64,000 nucleotides of DNA from Micromonospora chokoriensis. Its GTDB lineage: Bacteria; Actinomycetota; Actinomycetes; Mycobacteriales; Micromonosporaceae. The notes under the pieces were generated by a model. The model made no database searches and was not told the origin of the DNA. It saw only the letters and a program-made list of their open reading frames with translations. The position numbers and the translations under genes are program-made. The stretch's first letter is position 1; each line of letters opens with the position of its first letter. Location: contig NZ_LT607409.1 of assembly GCF_900091505.1 (NCBI RefSeq), positions 4,030,001 through 4,094,000 of the forward strand. The letters are read 5' to 3'. This document shows positions 7,815-16,661 of the stretch, in pieces.

Positions 7815-8471
7815 TTAGCTGGTGGCGTAGCCGCGGGTGGCGATCCAGTCGGCGAGGTGCTCGACGCTCACCTGGTAGGAGGCCTGGTTCGGGTCGGCGG
7901 AGTCGGCGATGGTGACGGTGGTGCCGTTGTCGCGGTAGCCGACGACGCTGATGTAGTGCCCACCCTCGTAGGAGTGGCTCACCCCGTCGGTGTCGGTGCT
8001 GGTGCCGGCGATGTTGGCGACCACGGCCCGGCCGTCGTCGACGGTGCGCACGATGTCGGCGCGCAGGGTGTCGGTCTGCTTGGCGTCGGCGTCCGGGTGG
8101 GAGATCTCCACCGACCGGTAGGCGTTCGTGCCGGTCTCCTTGTTCAGCACCGGGGTGATGTCGTTGATGGAGTTCGTGCCGGCCTCGGTGGTGCCCATCT
8201 CCTTGGCCATGGCGTCCACGTTGATGTCCTTACCCTGCACGGACAGGGCGTTGCGGGTCGCGGCGGGCCCGCAGTAGTAGAAGTTCGGCTGGGCTTCGTA
8301 GCGCACACCCAACTCCCGCTCACCGCTCTTGCGGTCGGTCTGGGTCTGCGTCGCGGGCTTGCTGGTGTTCGGGGCGGCGAAGGCGGTGGTGACGGGTCCG
8401 GCGATGGCGCCGCCGGTGAAGGCGAGGCCGGCGGCGGTCAGGGCGGTCTTCCGAATCAGATCGGTACGCAT
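7815..8471 (-). CDS. Secreted C39-like cysteine peptidase
   Basis: 218 residues with a signal peptide (positively charged start, hydrophobic core, cleavage near AFAA-PN, residue 33). The papain-like C39 fold is recognisable: catalytic Cys67 in FYYCGPAATRNAL, His near residue 171 in GGHYISVVGY, and the following Asp in IADSADP. C39 peptidases cleave after Gly-Gly leaders when fused to ABC exporters; stand-alone secreted versions like this have unknown substrates. A GAGGAG ribosome-binding site lies about 10 nt before ATG 8471. Monocistronic, with its own terminator. Confidence 0.85.
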   Translation of the reverse strand: MRTDLIRKTALTAAGLAFTGGAIAGPVTTAFAAPNTSKPATQTQTDRKSGERELGVRYEAQPNFYYCGPAATRNALSVQGKDINVDAMAKEMGTTEAGTNSINDITPVLNKETGTNAYRSVEISHPDADAKQTDTLRADIVRTVDDGRAVVANIAGTSTDTDGVSHSYEGGHYISVVGYRDNGTTVTIADSADPNQASYQVSVEHLADWIATRGYATS

Positions 8472-8597
8472 GATGGCGTGCTCCTCTGCTTCATCGGGGG
8501 ATACCGCACGACACGCGGGGGACGGCCGTGCGGGGAAAGCTCACCTGCCCGGCGGCCCTACGGGGCCGGCGTCGGGACAGATCACAACGGTTCGGGG

Positions 8598-8745
8598 CGG
8601 CGGATCATTCCGCCGGGCTCCTCGGCCCGTGCTGCTCAGCTGTGCGGCGGATGTAACAGGGTGCGGCGGCGGGTCATCATCCCGCCGAGCCGGAGGACGT
8701 AACCGAGTCCGGCAGCAAACTCATTCCGCCGGGCTCCCGGCCCGT
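8598..8745. repeat. Cluster of short hairpins with a direct repeat
   Basis: Hairpin 1 is CGGCGGA-TCAT-TCCGCCG (8598-8615); hairpin 2 is CGGCGGG (8667-8673) pairing with CCCGCCG (8681-8687). A segment beginning CATTCCGCCGGGCTCC occurs at 8606-8630 and again, one base shorter, at 8721-8745. Looks like intergenic repeat units rather than a terminator. Confidence 0.55.
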
Positions 8746-8936
8746 TGTGCTCTGGGGGTGCAACCGGGGCGGCCTGCCGGGTGTTCCCGGCGGCTGCCGC
8801 TCACCACGACCAAACTCGCGGCCGTGCCAGGTATAACGACTCCGGGCCGGTCCGGATTCCGCCGCCCGGGTGACCGCAACCACCGGACAAACCTCGCATG
8901 GCGGTCGAACATCCCGGCTGGCGACGGTGCACCCGC

Positions 8937-9017
8937 CTTGATCCACTCGGGTTCGGCGAAATCGCGGTATCCCAGTGCCGGGGATACCCCAGCTTCGCCG
9001 AAACGGAGTGGATCAAG
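8937..9017. repeat. Imperfect 36-bp inverted repeat, MITE- or REP-like
   Basis: Left arm 8937-8973 (begins CTTGATCCACTC, then TTCGGCGAA, ends GGTATCCC) and right arm 8981-9017 (begins GGGATACC, ends GAGTGGATCAAG) are reverse complements with about seven mismatches around a 7-nt loop. No coding sequence lies inside. Size and form fit a non-autonomous palindromic repeat, but I cannot test its copy number here. Confidence 0.6.
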
Positions 9018-9210
9018 CTGGTAGGCGCGGTATCGCACGATCTGCGCCCACCATCAGGCGGAATCACCGCCACCGCGACGGGACGCGGGCGCATGCGACC
9101 GCGTGCTCGACGATCTCGTACTATCCCCGGAACTGCTGCCTCGTGGCGCCGTGAGGCAGCACCTTCCCGAATCCTGGCCGGGCGCAAACCCCGGGGCGGC
9201 CCCTGACGTG

Positions 9211-9249
9211 CTGGTGGGGCAGTCCGAGCGTCCCGGACTGCCCCACCAG
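9211..9249 (-). terminator. Hairpin terminator after the S15 peptidase gene
   Basis: Perfect 16-bp stem: 9211-9226 (CTGGTGGGGCAGTCCG) pairs with 9234-9249 around a 7-nt loop, 18 bp past the peptidase stop. Confidence 0.8.
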
Positions 9250-9267
9250 GGTACGAACGCGACAGGC

Positions 9268-11139
9268 TCAGAAGCCGAGGACGCTCCGCCCACCGACCAC
9301 CGGAAGACGCAGTTCGCTGTCGTTCGGCGCGACCCGCAGTTCGGTGCCGCCCAACGGCAGCAGCGTGTACTCCTGGTCGCTGGAGAAGACGATCACGCCG
9401 ATCCGGTGCCCCGCCGGGAAGACGTAGTCCTTCGGTTCCATGGTCCACCGGTAGTCGTACATCTTGCCCTGCTTCACCGGGGTGGTCCGGGCGTCGCTGG
9501 TGCGGTTCTGCGGGTCCATCCAGCCCCGGGTCACCACTGTCGCCCCGGCCGGGCCGTAGTCGACCAGGTACGCGGTGAGGTTCGCGTCCGGCTTGTTGTC
9601 GATCGCCATCCGCAGTCGCATCTCGGGACGTCCGGAGATGCGGACGTGCTGCGTCAACTCGGGGGAGCGGTACGCGAGCCGGTTGGCGCTCGCGGTGTCC
9701 GGGTTGGACACCAGGGTGCCCGGGTGGATGGTCCGGCCCTCGTCGACGAAGCTCTGCTCGACCTTGCCCTTCGGCGGCTTGCCGGTGGTGAGGGTGCCCG
9801 GGGCGGTGGCGTCCGTGGCGGCGAACCGCAGCCCCACCTCACGGGCGGTGGGGTCGGGCCAGTTGGCGTACGTGGTGTAGGCCCGGTCCTCGCGCTGGAG
9901 CACGGCGGTCGGCTCGTCCATGATGCCGTTGCGCACGTTCCACAGCCAGAAGTCGAACCAGCGGTTCTCGGTCTGCTTGTACGTCCAGGTCTGCCCGCTG
10001 GGCAGGGTCACCGAGGCGCTGCTTCCCGGGCCGCCGTGGCCGCCCTGGTGCAGCCAGATCTTGCGGGGTACGTCGCGCTTGGCGAGCTGGTCCCACCAGC
10101 CGGCGAAGTGCTCGGTCTTCACGTTCCAGTCGTTGAGGCCGTGCACGACGAAGACGCTGGCCTCGACGTTGCGGGCGTCGAGGTAGTCGCGGTCGCGCCA
10201 GAACGGCGAGTAGTCGCCGGTGACCCGGTCCTGCTCCTCGGTGATTTTCGCGAGCTCGTCGGCGCACTGCCCTTCGGCACGGGCCTGCCCGGCGGTGTAC
10301 TGGGCCAGGATGTCGAGGTCCTCGCCCTGGAACGTGCCGGGCGCGACCACCAGACCGTTGGCCCGGTAGTAGTCGTACCAGCTGCTGATCGCGGAGACCG
10401 GGACGATGGTCTTGAGTCCCTTGACACCGGTGGTGGCCACCTGGTTGGGCAGGGTGCCGTTGTAGGAGACGCCGGTCATGCCGACCGCGCCGGTGGTCCA
10501 GTCGGCGGTGACCGGGGCGCCGTTGGCGTCGTACCCCTTGGCCCGGCCGTTGAGCCAGTCGATGACCGCCTTGGTGCCCAGCGTCTCGGCCTGGTCGCCG
10601 CTGGTCGGGCAGCCGTCCGAGTCGCCGGTGCCGACGCTCTGGCCGAGCACCACCGCGTACCCGCGGGGCACGTAGTAGTCGTCCAGCGAACCGGGCAGGT
10701 TGGCCTTGGCCTGGGCCCGCTGCGCGCCGATGTCGAGCGCGCGGCGGCCGGAGCGGTCGGTCAGACCGTTCTGCGGCAGCTCGTCGACGAGCACGCTCGG
10801 GTACGGCACGTCACCCCAGGTGCCCTTGCGGTACGGGCTGTGCTCGAAGATGACCGGCACCGTGAAGCCGGTGGTGGCGGTCTCGCGCGGTCGGGAGATG
10901 TCGATCGCGACCCGGTCGAGCCGACCGTCGTGGTCGGTGTCCACGGGGGTCTGGACGAACACCCGCTCCTCGATGGCGTCGGCGAGCGAGAACACCGGTT
11001 GGGTCATGCCGTCGCTGACCACGATGCCGGTGGGCGTGGTGTCGGCGGGCGGTGCAGCCGTTGCGGTGGGGGCTGCGCTGAGCACCAGGGCGCCGGACAC
11101 GCCGACGCTCAGGAGTGCTAGATGACGGGGTCGACGCAC
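9268..11139 (-). CDS. Secreted Xaa-Pro dipeptidyl-peptidase (S15 / CocE-NonD family)
   Basis: 623 residues from GTG 11139; this start has AAGGGAG upstream and gives a proper signal peptide (RRPRHLALLSVGVSGALVL...ATAA), whereas the open frame further upstream adds about 39 unlikely residues. The alpha/beta-hydrolase core shows the nucleophile Ser in GMTGVSYNGTLPN, Asp in HGLNDWNVK and His in HQGGHGGPG, and the C-terminal half is the PepX jelly-roll domain. The enzyme would release X-Pro dipeptides from peptides outside the cell. Nearby genes for a peptide importer and cytoplasmic peptidases make a peptide-scavenging role plausible. Monocistronic with a strong terminator. Confidence 0.88.
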   Translation of the reverse strand: MRRPRHLALLSVGVSGALVLSAAPTATAAPPADTTPTGIVVSDGMTQPVFSLADAIEERVFVQTPVDTDHDGRLDRVAIDISRPRETATTGFTVPVIFEHSPYRKGTWGDVPYPSVLVDELPQNGLTDRSGRRALDIGAQRAQAKANLPGSLDDYYVPRGYAVVLGQSVGTGDSDGCPTSGDQAETLGTKAVIDWLNGRAKGYDANGAPVTADWTTGAVGMTGVSYNGTLPNQVATTGVKGLKTIVPVSAISSWYDYYRANGLVVAPGTFQGEDLDILAQYTAGQARAEGQCADELAKITEEQDRVTGDYSPFWRDRDYLDARNVEASVFVVHGLNDWNVKTEHFAGWWDQLAKRDVPRKIWLHQGGHGGPGSSASVTLPSGQTWTYKQTENRWFDFWLWNVRNGIMDEPTAVLQREDRAYTTYANWPDPTAREVGLRFAATDATAPGTLTTGKPPKGKVEQSFVDEGRTIHPGTLVSNPDTASANRLAYRSPELTQHVRISGRPEMRLRMAIDNKPDANLTAYLVDYGPAGATVVTRGWMDPQNRTSDARTTPVKQGKMYDYRWTMEPKDYVFPAGHRIGVIVFSSDQEYTLLPLGGTELRVAPNDSELRLPVVGGRSVLGF

Positions 11140-11265
11140 ACGCGTCTCCCTTCGGTTGGGCCGGTCGCCGGGGGTCGGCACCGACCGATCTCGAAGATCC
11201 ATTCGTCGACATGCTAGGACCGCGCCGACGTTCCGTCGATCCCCCCGGTCGTCCACCGTGGCCGG

Positions 11266-11802
11266 TCAGGGGGTCGGTGGCGTCACCGCGATGATCAGGT
11301 GGGCGTGTTCTCCGCTGGCGTTGCGGTAGAGGTGCGCCAGGCGCGAGTCGAAGGTGACCGACTCACCGGCGGTGAGGGTGTACGACTCGGCGCCGATCTG
11401 CGCGACGACCTCGCCGGTGACGACGATCGCGCACTCGGTGGACGGGTGTGCCCAGGGTTCCGCCGAGCTGGCGTCGCCGGGTGCGAGGTGGGCCTGGAGG
11501 ACCTCCAGGTCGCCCCGGCCGGGGGTGAGTCGTTCGTAGGTGATCTGGCCGGGCGGCGCGGCCAGCCGGGTCCGGCTGCCGACGCGGCTGATGTGCACGG
11601 GTGGCGCCTCGGGCTCGGAGAACAGCTCCGCGATCGAGGTGTCGAAGACCTGGGCGAGCTTTCGCAGGGTCGCCAGGCTGGGGTCGGTCGCGCCGTTCTC
11701 GATCTGGCTGAGCAGGGCGGGGGACACGTCGGCGGCGGTGGCGAGCTGGCGCAGCGTGAGGGAGTGCTGCTGACGCAGGTCGCGGAGTCGGTCACCGAGC
11801 AT
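11266..11802 (-). CDS. XRE-family regulator with C-terminal cupin domain
   Basis: 178 residues from ATG 11802 (GAGG five bases upstream; a TTG 15 bp earlier is possible). Residues about 1-60 form an XRE helix-turn-helix (LRQLATAADVSPALLSQIENGATDPSL); residues about 100-175 are a cupin (ECAIVVTGEVVAQIG, LTAGESVTFDSRLAHLYRN), a small-molecule sensing barrel. Transcribed away from the peptide-transport operon, with a shared promoter/operator region between them, so it most likely controls that operon and itself, probably sensing a substrate or breakdown product. Confidence 0.88.
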   Translation of the reverse strand: MLGDRLRDLRQQHSLTLRQLATAADVSPALLSQIENGATDPSLATLRKLAQVFDTSIAELFSEPEAPPVHISRVGSRTRLAAPPGQITYERLTPGRGDLEVLQAHLAPGDASSAEPWAHPSTECAIVVTGEVVAQIGAESYTLTAGESVTFDSRLAHLYRNASGEHAHLIIAVTPPTP

Positions 11803-11839
11803 GTGTCCTCGTTCCAAAAACAGTGTGGCTGAATCTTGA

Positions 11840-11876
11840 TTGACCCGACTATACGGGTCTGTTTAGTATCGCTGAA
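11840..11876. promoter_or_regulatory. Overlapping divergent promoters with a central operator
   Basis: On the plus strand TTGACC (11840-11845) and TAGTAT (11864-11869) are spaced 18 bp. On the minus strand TTCAGC (11876-11871) and TATAGT (11853-11848) are spaced 17 bp. The inverted repeat GACCCG-ACTATA-CGGGTC (11842-11859) covers the plus-strand spacer and the minus-strand -10 box. A regulator bound there would control both the XRE-cupin gene and the peptide-transport operon. Confidence 0.55.
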
Positions 11877-12085
11877 CAACAGGCGGCGACGTTCGACACC
11901 ACTAGACAAGGCCGCGTCGAGACGAACCGGACGACGTCCCCGTCCGGCCTACATCCAACCCGAGACGACGCTTCCCGAGAACCCCGCGACCATCTCCCGC
12001 CGCTTCCGCCGGTGGTCGGGTCGCCGAGGCGTCGACGCCCCGCGGTTCCCGCACGGCGGGCCGCGCGATAGAAGGTAGGAACAGC

Positions 12086-13690
12086 ATGTCGGTGTCCCCC
12101 CGCCGGCTCCTCGCCGGAGCGTCCGCTCTGGCGACGCTGGCCGCCCTGTCCGTCAGCGCCTGTAGCGCCGGCGGCAGCGGTGGAAACGCGAACGGTGCGG
12201 CCAAGACGCTTACCGTGAACACCTCGTTCGTGCTCAAGACCCTCGACCCGGGCCGGGTCTACGAGGCGACCGGCCTGACCGCCGTGCACGCCCTCTACGA
12301 CACCCTGCTCACGTTCAAGGGCTCGGACGTGAGCAAGCCCGTCCCCGCGCTGGCCGAGTCGTACCAGGCGTCACCGGACGCGAAGACGTTCACCTTCAAG
12401 CTGCGGCAGGGTGTGACCTTCGCCGACGGCAGCCCGCTCACCGCCGACGACGTCGTCTTCTCGCTGAACCGCCTGAAGAACATCAAGGCCAGCCCGGCGG
12501 TCACCGTCAGCGGCCTGACCGTGACGAAGACCGACGACAGCACCGTCGTGGTCGCCTCGGCCACACCCGACCCGAACATCCCGGTCGTGCTGTCGATGCC
12601 GTCGACCGCGGTGCTCAACTCCAAGGCCGCGAAGGAGCACGGTGCCCGCGACGGCGCCGACGCCGCGCAGGGCGACACCGCGCAGCAGTACCTGGACACC
12701 AACTCCCTCGGCAGCGGCCCGTACGTGCTGAAGTCGTACGACCCGTCGGCGCAGGTGGTGCTGGAGGCCAACCCGACGTACTGGGGCACCAAGCCGCAGT
12801 TCTCCCGGGTGGTGCTGCGCAACATGGACGCGCAGACCCAGAAGCTGACCATGCAGCGCGCCGAGGCCGCCGAGATCTCCCTGGACATCTCCGGCAAGCT
12901 CCTCGACGGCCTGCCCGGCAGCCTGCAGACCTCCGGCGTGCAGGACACCGTCTACTTCCTCTTCCTCAACGCCGACCCGGGCGTCTCGGCGGTCACCGCG
13001 AACCCGAAGTTCAACCAGGCCCTGCGCGCCGCCATCGACTACCAGGGCATCGCGGCCCTGTACGGCAAGGGCGCGGCACCCGGCGCCGGGCTGGTCGCGC
13101 CGGCCTTCCCGGGCGCGCTGCCGACCGGCGAGGAGTCCAAGCGGGACGTGGCCAAGGCCAAGGCGCTGCTGGCCGAAGGCGGCCTGACCAACCCCACCGT
13201 GAAGTTCACCTACCCGGCCATCACCTACAAGGGTGTGGACCTCGGCACGGTGGCCACCAAGGTGCAGGGTGACGCCGCCGAGGCGGGCATCAAGCTGGAG
13301 TTGAACCCGCAGCCGCTGACCACGTTCCTCGACGAGATGCGCGGCGGGAAGTCACCCCTCGGATTCACCCCGCAGAGCCTGAACTACCCGGTCGCCGACT
13401 CGCTCATCAACAACATGGCACCCGGGCAGGCGACCGCGCTGCGCTCCGGCTGGACGGTCGAGCGGGCCGACCCGGCCGTGGTGGCCGCCGGCAGGAAGGT
13501 CACCGAGACCCTCGACCTGGCCGGCCGGGCCGCCGCCATGCAGGAGTGGCAGCGGCTGATGAACGCCTCCTCGCCGTACGTGGTGCTGGCCAGCAACTCC
13601 TCCATCGTCGTGGCGACCAAGGACCTGACCGGCGCGGACTACACCGCCGCCGGTTGGCAGGTGGACGTCGCCGCGGTCGGCCGTCAGTAG
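12086..13690 (+). CDS. ABC transporter substrate-binding lipoprotein (peptide/nickel family 5)
   Basis: 534 residues. Lipoprotein signal peptide with lipobox VSAC (Cys26), then the SBP_bac_5 fold: LDPGRVYEATGLTAVHALYDTL, AESYQASPDAKTFTFKLRQGV, FADGSPLTADDVVFSL and GSGPYVLKSYDPSAQVVLEAN are family landmarks. It would sit on the outer face of the membrane and deliver oligopeptides or a similar solute to the permeases encoded next. AAGGTAGGAA provides a good ribosome-binding site. First gene of the operon controlled from 11840-11876. Confidence 0.92.
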   Translation: MSVSPRRLLAGASALATLAALSVSACSAGGSGGNANGAAKTLTVNTSFVLKTLDPGRVYEATGLTAVHALYDTLLTFKGSDVSKPVPALAESYQASPDAKTFTFKLRQGVTFADGSPLTADDVVFSLNRLKNIKASPAVTVSGLTVTKTDDSTVVVASATPDPNIPVVLSMPSTAVLNSKAAKEHGARDGADAAQGDTAQQYLDTNSLGSGPYVLKSYDPSAQVVLEANPTYWGTKPQFSRVVLRNMDAQTQKLTMQRAEAAEISLDISGKLLDGLPGSLQTSGVQDTVYFLFLNADPGVSAVTANPKFNQALRAAIDYQGIAALYGKGAAPGAGLVAPAFPGALPTGEESKRDVAKAKALLAEGGLTNPTVKFTYPAITYKGVDLGTVATKVQGDAAEAGIKLELNPQPLTTFLDEMRGGKSPLGFTPQSLNYPVADSLINNMAPGQATALRSGWTVERADPAVVAAGRKVTETLDLAGRAAAMQEWQRLMNASSPYVVLASNSSIVVATKDLTGADYTAAGWQVDVAAVGRQ

Positions 13691-13700
13691 TCGCGGCGAC

Positions 13701-14786
13701 ATGACGACAGTCCACGACGGTGAGCCGGGCGCGGTCGCCACGACCGCGTCCCGGCCCCGGGGTGCCCACCCGCTGCTGACGTTCCTGGCCAAGCGGGTGG
13801 CGATCACCGCCGGCCTGCTGCTCGGCGTCACGGTGGTGACGTTCGGCCTGGTCAACGTGGTCCCCGGTGACCCGGTGACCGCCAACCTCTCCGACCAGGC
13901 CCTCAACGACCCCGCCGCGGTGGCCGCCTTCCGCGAGAAGTGGGGTCTGGACCAGCCGCTCTGGGCCCAGTACGTGCACTACCTGGGCAACCTGCTGCAC
14001 GGCGACCTGGGCGTGTCCCAGCAGACCGGGCGGGCCGTCCTGGACGACCTGCTGCACTACGTGCCGGCGACCCTGGAGCTGGCCATCCCGAGCATGGTGC
14101 TGGCGCTGCTCATCGGCACCGGGATCGGCATGCTCGCGGCGGTCCGCAACGGTCGGCTCACCGACCAGCTCGTCCGGATCGGCGCCCTGCTCGGGCTGTC
14201 CACCCCGCCGTTCTGGCTGTCGCTCGTCGTGCTCTACGTCTTCTTCTACCAGCTCGGCCTGGCGCCCAGCGGCGGACGACTCTCCACGGACTTCAGTCCA
14301 CCGCCCACCGTCACCGGCATGTACACGGTCGACGCGGCGCTCGCCGGGCAGTGGGACGTCGCGTGGGACGCCGCCCAGCACCTGTCCCTGCCGGTGCTCG
14401 TGCTGACCTCGCTGACGGTGGCGATGCTGGTCCGGTTCGTCCGCTCGGCGATGCTGGAGGTGCTCCAGCAGGACTACATCCGCGCCGCGTACGCCAAGGG
14501 TCTGCCGACCCGTGTGGTGCTGCGCCGGCACCTGCTGCGCGCCGGTCTCGTCCCGGTGGTCACCGTCTCCGGGTTGGCCTTCGCCTCGCTGCTGTCCGGG
14601 ACGGTGCTGGTGGAGAGCATCTTCGGCTGGCCCGGCGTCGGCCAGTACGCGTACCGCAGCGCCACGGCACTGGACCTGCCCTCGATCCTCGGCGTCAGCC
14701 TGTTCGTGGCGCTCGTCTACACGGTGGTCAACCTGACCGTCGACCTGCTCTACGGTCTCATCGACCCGAGGATCCGGCTCTCATGA
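13701..14786 (+). CDS. ABC transporter permease, DppB type
   Basis: 361 residues. An N-terminal membrane segment (VAITAGLLLGVTVVTFGLVNVVPGDP) is followed by five or so more, with the BPD_transp_1 coupling loop EVLQQDYIRAAYAKGLPTRV and the terminal LSVLLSGTVLVE-like segment (LLSGTVLVESIFGWPGVGQ). Forms the membrane channel with the next gene product. Starts 10 bp after the binding-protein gene; its stop overlaps the next ATG (ATGA). Confidence 0.92.
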   Translation: MTTVHDGEPGAVATTASRPRGAHPLLTFLAKRVAITAGLLLGVTVVTFGLVNVVPGDPVTANLSDQALNDPAAVAAFREKWGLDQPLWAQYVHYLGNLLHGDLGVSQQTGRAVLDDLLHYVPATLELAIPSMVLALLIGTGIGMLAAVRNGRLTDQLVRIGALLGLSTPPFWLSLVVLYVFFYQLGLAPSGGRLSTDFSPPPTVTGMYTVDAALAGQWDVAWDAAQHLSLPVLVLTSLTVAMLVRFVRSAMLEVLQQDYIRAAYAKGLPTRVVLRRHLLRAGLVPVVTVSGLAFASLLSGTVLVESIFGWPGVGQYAYRSATALDLPSILGVSLFVALVYTVVNLTVDLLYGLIDPRIRLS

Positions 14787-15682
14787 CGACACTCGCGGAC
14801 CCGAAGGCGCAGCGGGCCCTCAGCCGGCGTCGCCGGCTCGGCCGACTACGCGGCAGCACGACCAGCCGGCCGGTCTGTCGTCAGCCGATCACGATGGTCG
14901 CACTGACCGTCCTCGGTGGATGGTTGCTGGTGGCACTACTCGCCGACGTCCTCGCCCCGTACGGCCCACTGGCGCAGAGCCCCGACGCGTACGCGCCGCC
15001 CTCCGGGGCGCACTGGTTCGGCACCGACTCGCTCGGCCGGGACATCCTCAGCCGGGTCATCCACGGCGCCCGCCTGTCCATCCCGCTGGCCCTGGCCATC
15101 GTCTCGTTGGCCCTGCTGCTCGGCGGGCTGCTCGGGTTGGTCGCCGGGTACGTCGGTCGGTTCGTCGACGAGGCGCTGATGCGCCTGACCGACCTGGTGT
15201 TCGCGTTCCCGCAGATCATTCTGGCCATGGCGGTGACCGCGGCGTTCGGCCCGAACACCCGTAACGCGGTGCTGGCGCTGGTCATCGTCTCCTGGCCGGT
15301 CTACGCCCGGGTCATCCGCAGCGCCGTGTTGGGCATGCGCGGCGACGACTACCTCAACGCGGCTCGGCTGCTCGGCGTCGGGCCGATCCGCGCGCTGCGC
15401 CGCGACGTGCTGCCCAACAGCGTCGGCCCGGCGATCGTGCTGGCCACGCTGGAGCTGGGCAACGCGGTGCTGCTGCTCGCCGCGTTGTCGTTCCTCGGCC
15501 TGGGCCCCCGCCCGCCGGCGGCCGAGTGGGGCTCGATGGTGGCCCTCGGCGCGCAGGACCTGTCGATGTGGTGGGTCAGCGTGTTTCCCGGCCTGGCCAT
15601 TCTGACCGTGGTGATGGCGTTCAACGTGCTCGGCGACGCGCTGCGCGACCGGCTCGACCCCCGCTACTCGAAGGGACGCTGA
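14783..15682 (+). CDS. ABC transporter permease, DppC type
   Basis: 299 residues from ATG 14783, chosen for the ATGA overlap with the previous stop. The OppC N-terminal segment (MVALTVLGGWLLVALLADVLAPYGP) and the HWFGTDSLGRDILSRVIHGAR motif are diagnostic for this permease subtype, followed by the coupling loop near MRGDDYLNAARLLGVGPIRA. Partner of the DppB-type permease in a peptide import complex. Confidence 0.92.
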   Translation: MTTLADPKAQRALSRRRRLGRLRGSTTSRPVCRQPITMVALTVLGGWLLVALLADVLAPYGPLAQSPDAYAPPSGAHWFGTDSLGRDILSRVIHGARLSIPLALAIVSLALLLGGLLGLVAGYVGRFVDEALMRLTDLVFAFPQIILAMAVTAAFGPNTRNAVLALVIVSWPVYARVIRSAVLGMRGDDYLNAARLLGVGPIRALRRDVLPNSVGPAIVLATLELGNAVLLLAALSFLGLGPRPPAAEWGSMVALGAQDLSMWWVSVFPGLAILTVVMAFNVLGDALRDRLDPRYSKGR

Positions 15683-15683
15683 G

Positions 15684-16661
15684 GTGGCACCGCTGCTCGA
15701 CGTCGACTCCCTGGCCGTCACCCTGCCCTCGTCGCGTGGCCCGCTGCCGATCCTGCACGACGTGTCGTTGACAGTCGACGAGGGTGAACTGGTCGGCATC
15801 GCGGGGGAGAGCGGCTGCGGCAAGAGCCTCACCGCGCAGACCCTGCTCGGGTTGCTGCCCCCGGGGGCGGCGGTCACCGGCTCGGCCAGGTACGCCGGCA
15901 CCGAGCTGCTGGGCCTGGACGACAAGGGCTGGCAGCGGGTGCGCGGGGCCGGCATCGCCATGGTGTTCCAGGACCCGAGCGCCGCGCTGCACCCGATGCT
16001 CACCGTCGGCCGGCAGCTCACCGAACACATGCGGGTGCACCTGCGGATGGACCGCCGAGCCGCCGACCGGCGCGCGGTGGAACTGCTCGACCAGGTCCGC
16101 ATCCCGGACCCGGAGCGGGCCCTGCGAGCCTACCCGCACCAGTTCTCCGGCGGGATGCGGCAGCGGGTGGCCATCGCCATCGCCCTGGCGGCCCGCCCCC
16201 GACTGCTGATCGCCGACGAACCGACGACCGCCCTGGACGTCACCGTGCAGGCCGGCATCCTGGCCCTGCTGGACCGGCTGCGCGCCGAGACCGGGCTGGC
16301 CGTCGCGTTCATCACCCACGACCTCGGGGTGCTCAGCGCCCTCACCACCCGCGGCTACATCTTCTACGCCGGGCGGGTGGTCGAGACCGGCCCGACCGGC
16401 GCTCTGCTCACCGCGCCCACGCACCCGTACACGGCCGCGCTGCTCGGCGCCCGCCCGCACGGCACCCGGACCGGCGGGACGCTGCGACCCATCCCGGGCG
16501 CGCCGCCGGCACCCGGCGAGGCGCCACCGGGATGTCCGTTCGAACCCCGTTGCGGGTACGCCGAACCGTCCTGCGGCACGGCACCGCCCCCGCTCGCCCC
16601 CGTCGACGCGGACCGGTCGGTGGCCTGCGTGGTCCGTCCGAACCTGGAGGTGGCCGCATGA
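15684..16661 (+). CDS. ABC transporter ATP-binding protein, DppD type
   Basis: 325 residues from GTG 15684. Walker A GESGCGKS, Q-loop MVFQDPSAAL, signature FSGGMRQRV, Walker B LLIADEPTTALD and H-loop THD are all intact; the C-terminal Cys-rich oligopeptide-transporter extension (GCPFEPRCGYAEPSC), which in relatives can bind an iron-sulfur cluster, is also present. Energises import together with the following ATPase. Stop overlaps the next ATG. Confidence 0.92.
   Translation: MAPLLDVDSLAVTLPSSRGPLPILHDVSLTVDEGELVGIAGESGCGKSLTAQTLLGLLPPGAAVTGSARYAGTELLGLDDKGWQRVRGAGIAMVFQDPSAALHPMLTVGRQLTEHMRVHLRMDRRAADRRAVELLDQVRIPDPERALRAYPHQFSGGMRQRVAIAIALAARPRLLIADEPTTALDVTVQAGILALLDRLRAETGLAVAFITHDLGVLSALTTRGYIFYAGRVVETGPTGALLTAPTHPYTAALLGARPHGTRTGGTLRPIPGAPPAPGEAPPGCPFEPRCGYAEPSCGTAPPPLAPVDADRSVACVVRPNLEVAA

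Larger units (their letters stand above)
8472..9210. other. Gene-free intergenic region rich in palindromes
   Basis: No credible gene is seen here. Starting at the 5' end of the C39 gene, the region holds its upstream sequence, a cluster of short hairpins and a direct repeat (8598-8745), a 36-bp inverted repeat (8937-9017) and a 9-bp-stem hairpin (TGCTGCCTC at 9134-9142 with GAGGCAGCA at 9153-9161). Small reading frames across it lack ribosome-binding sites and recognisable products. Confidence 0.6.

Noticed and set aside
11836..12078. 80-codon frame upstream of the binding-protein gene
   Set aside because: Covers the promoter/operator region; Arg/Pro-rich, no ribosome-binding site.
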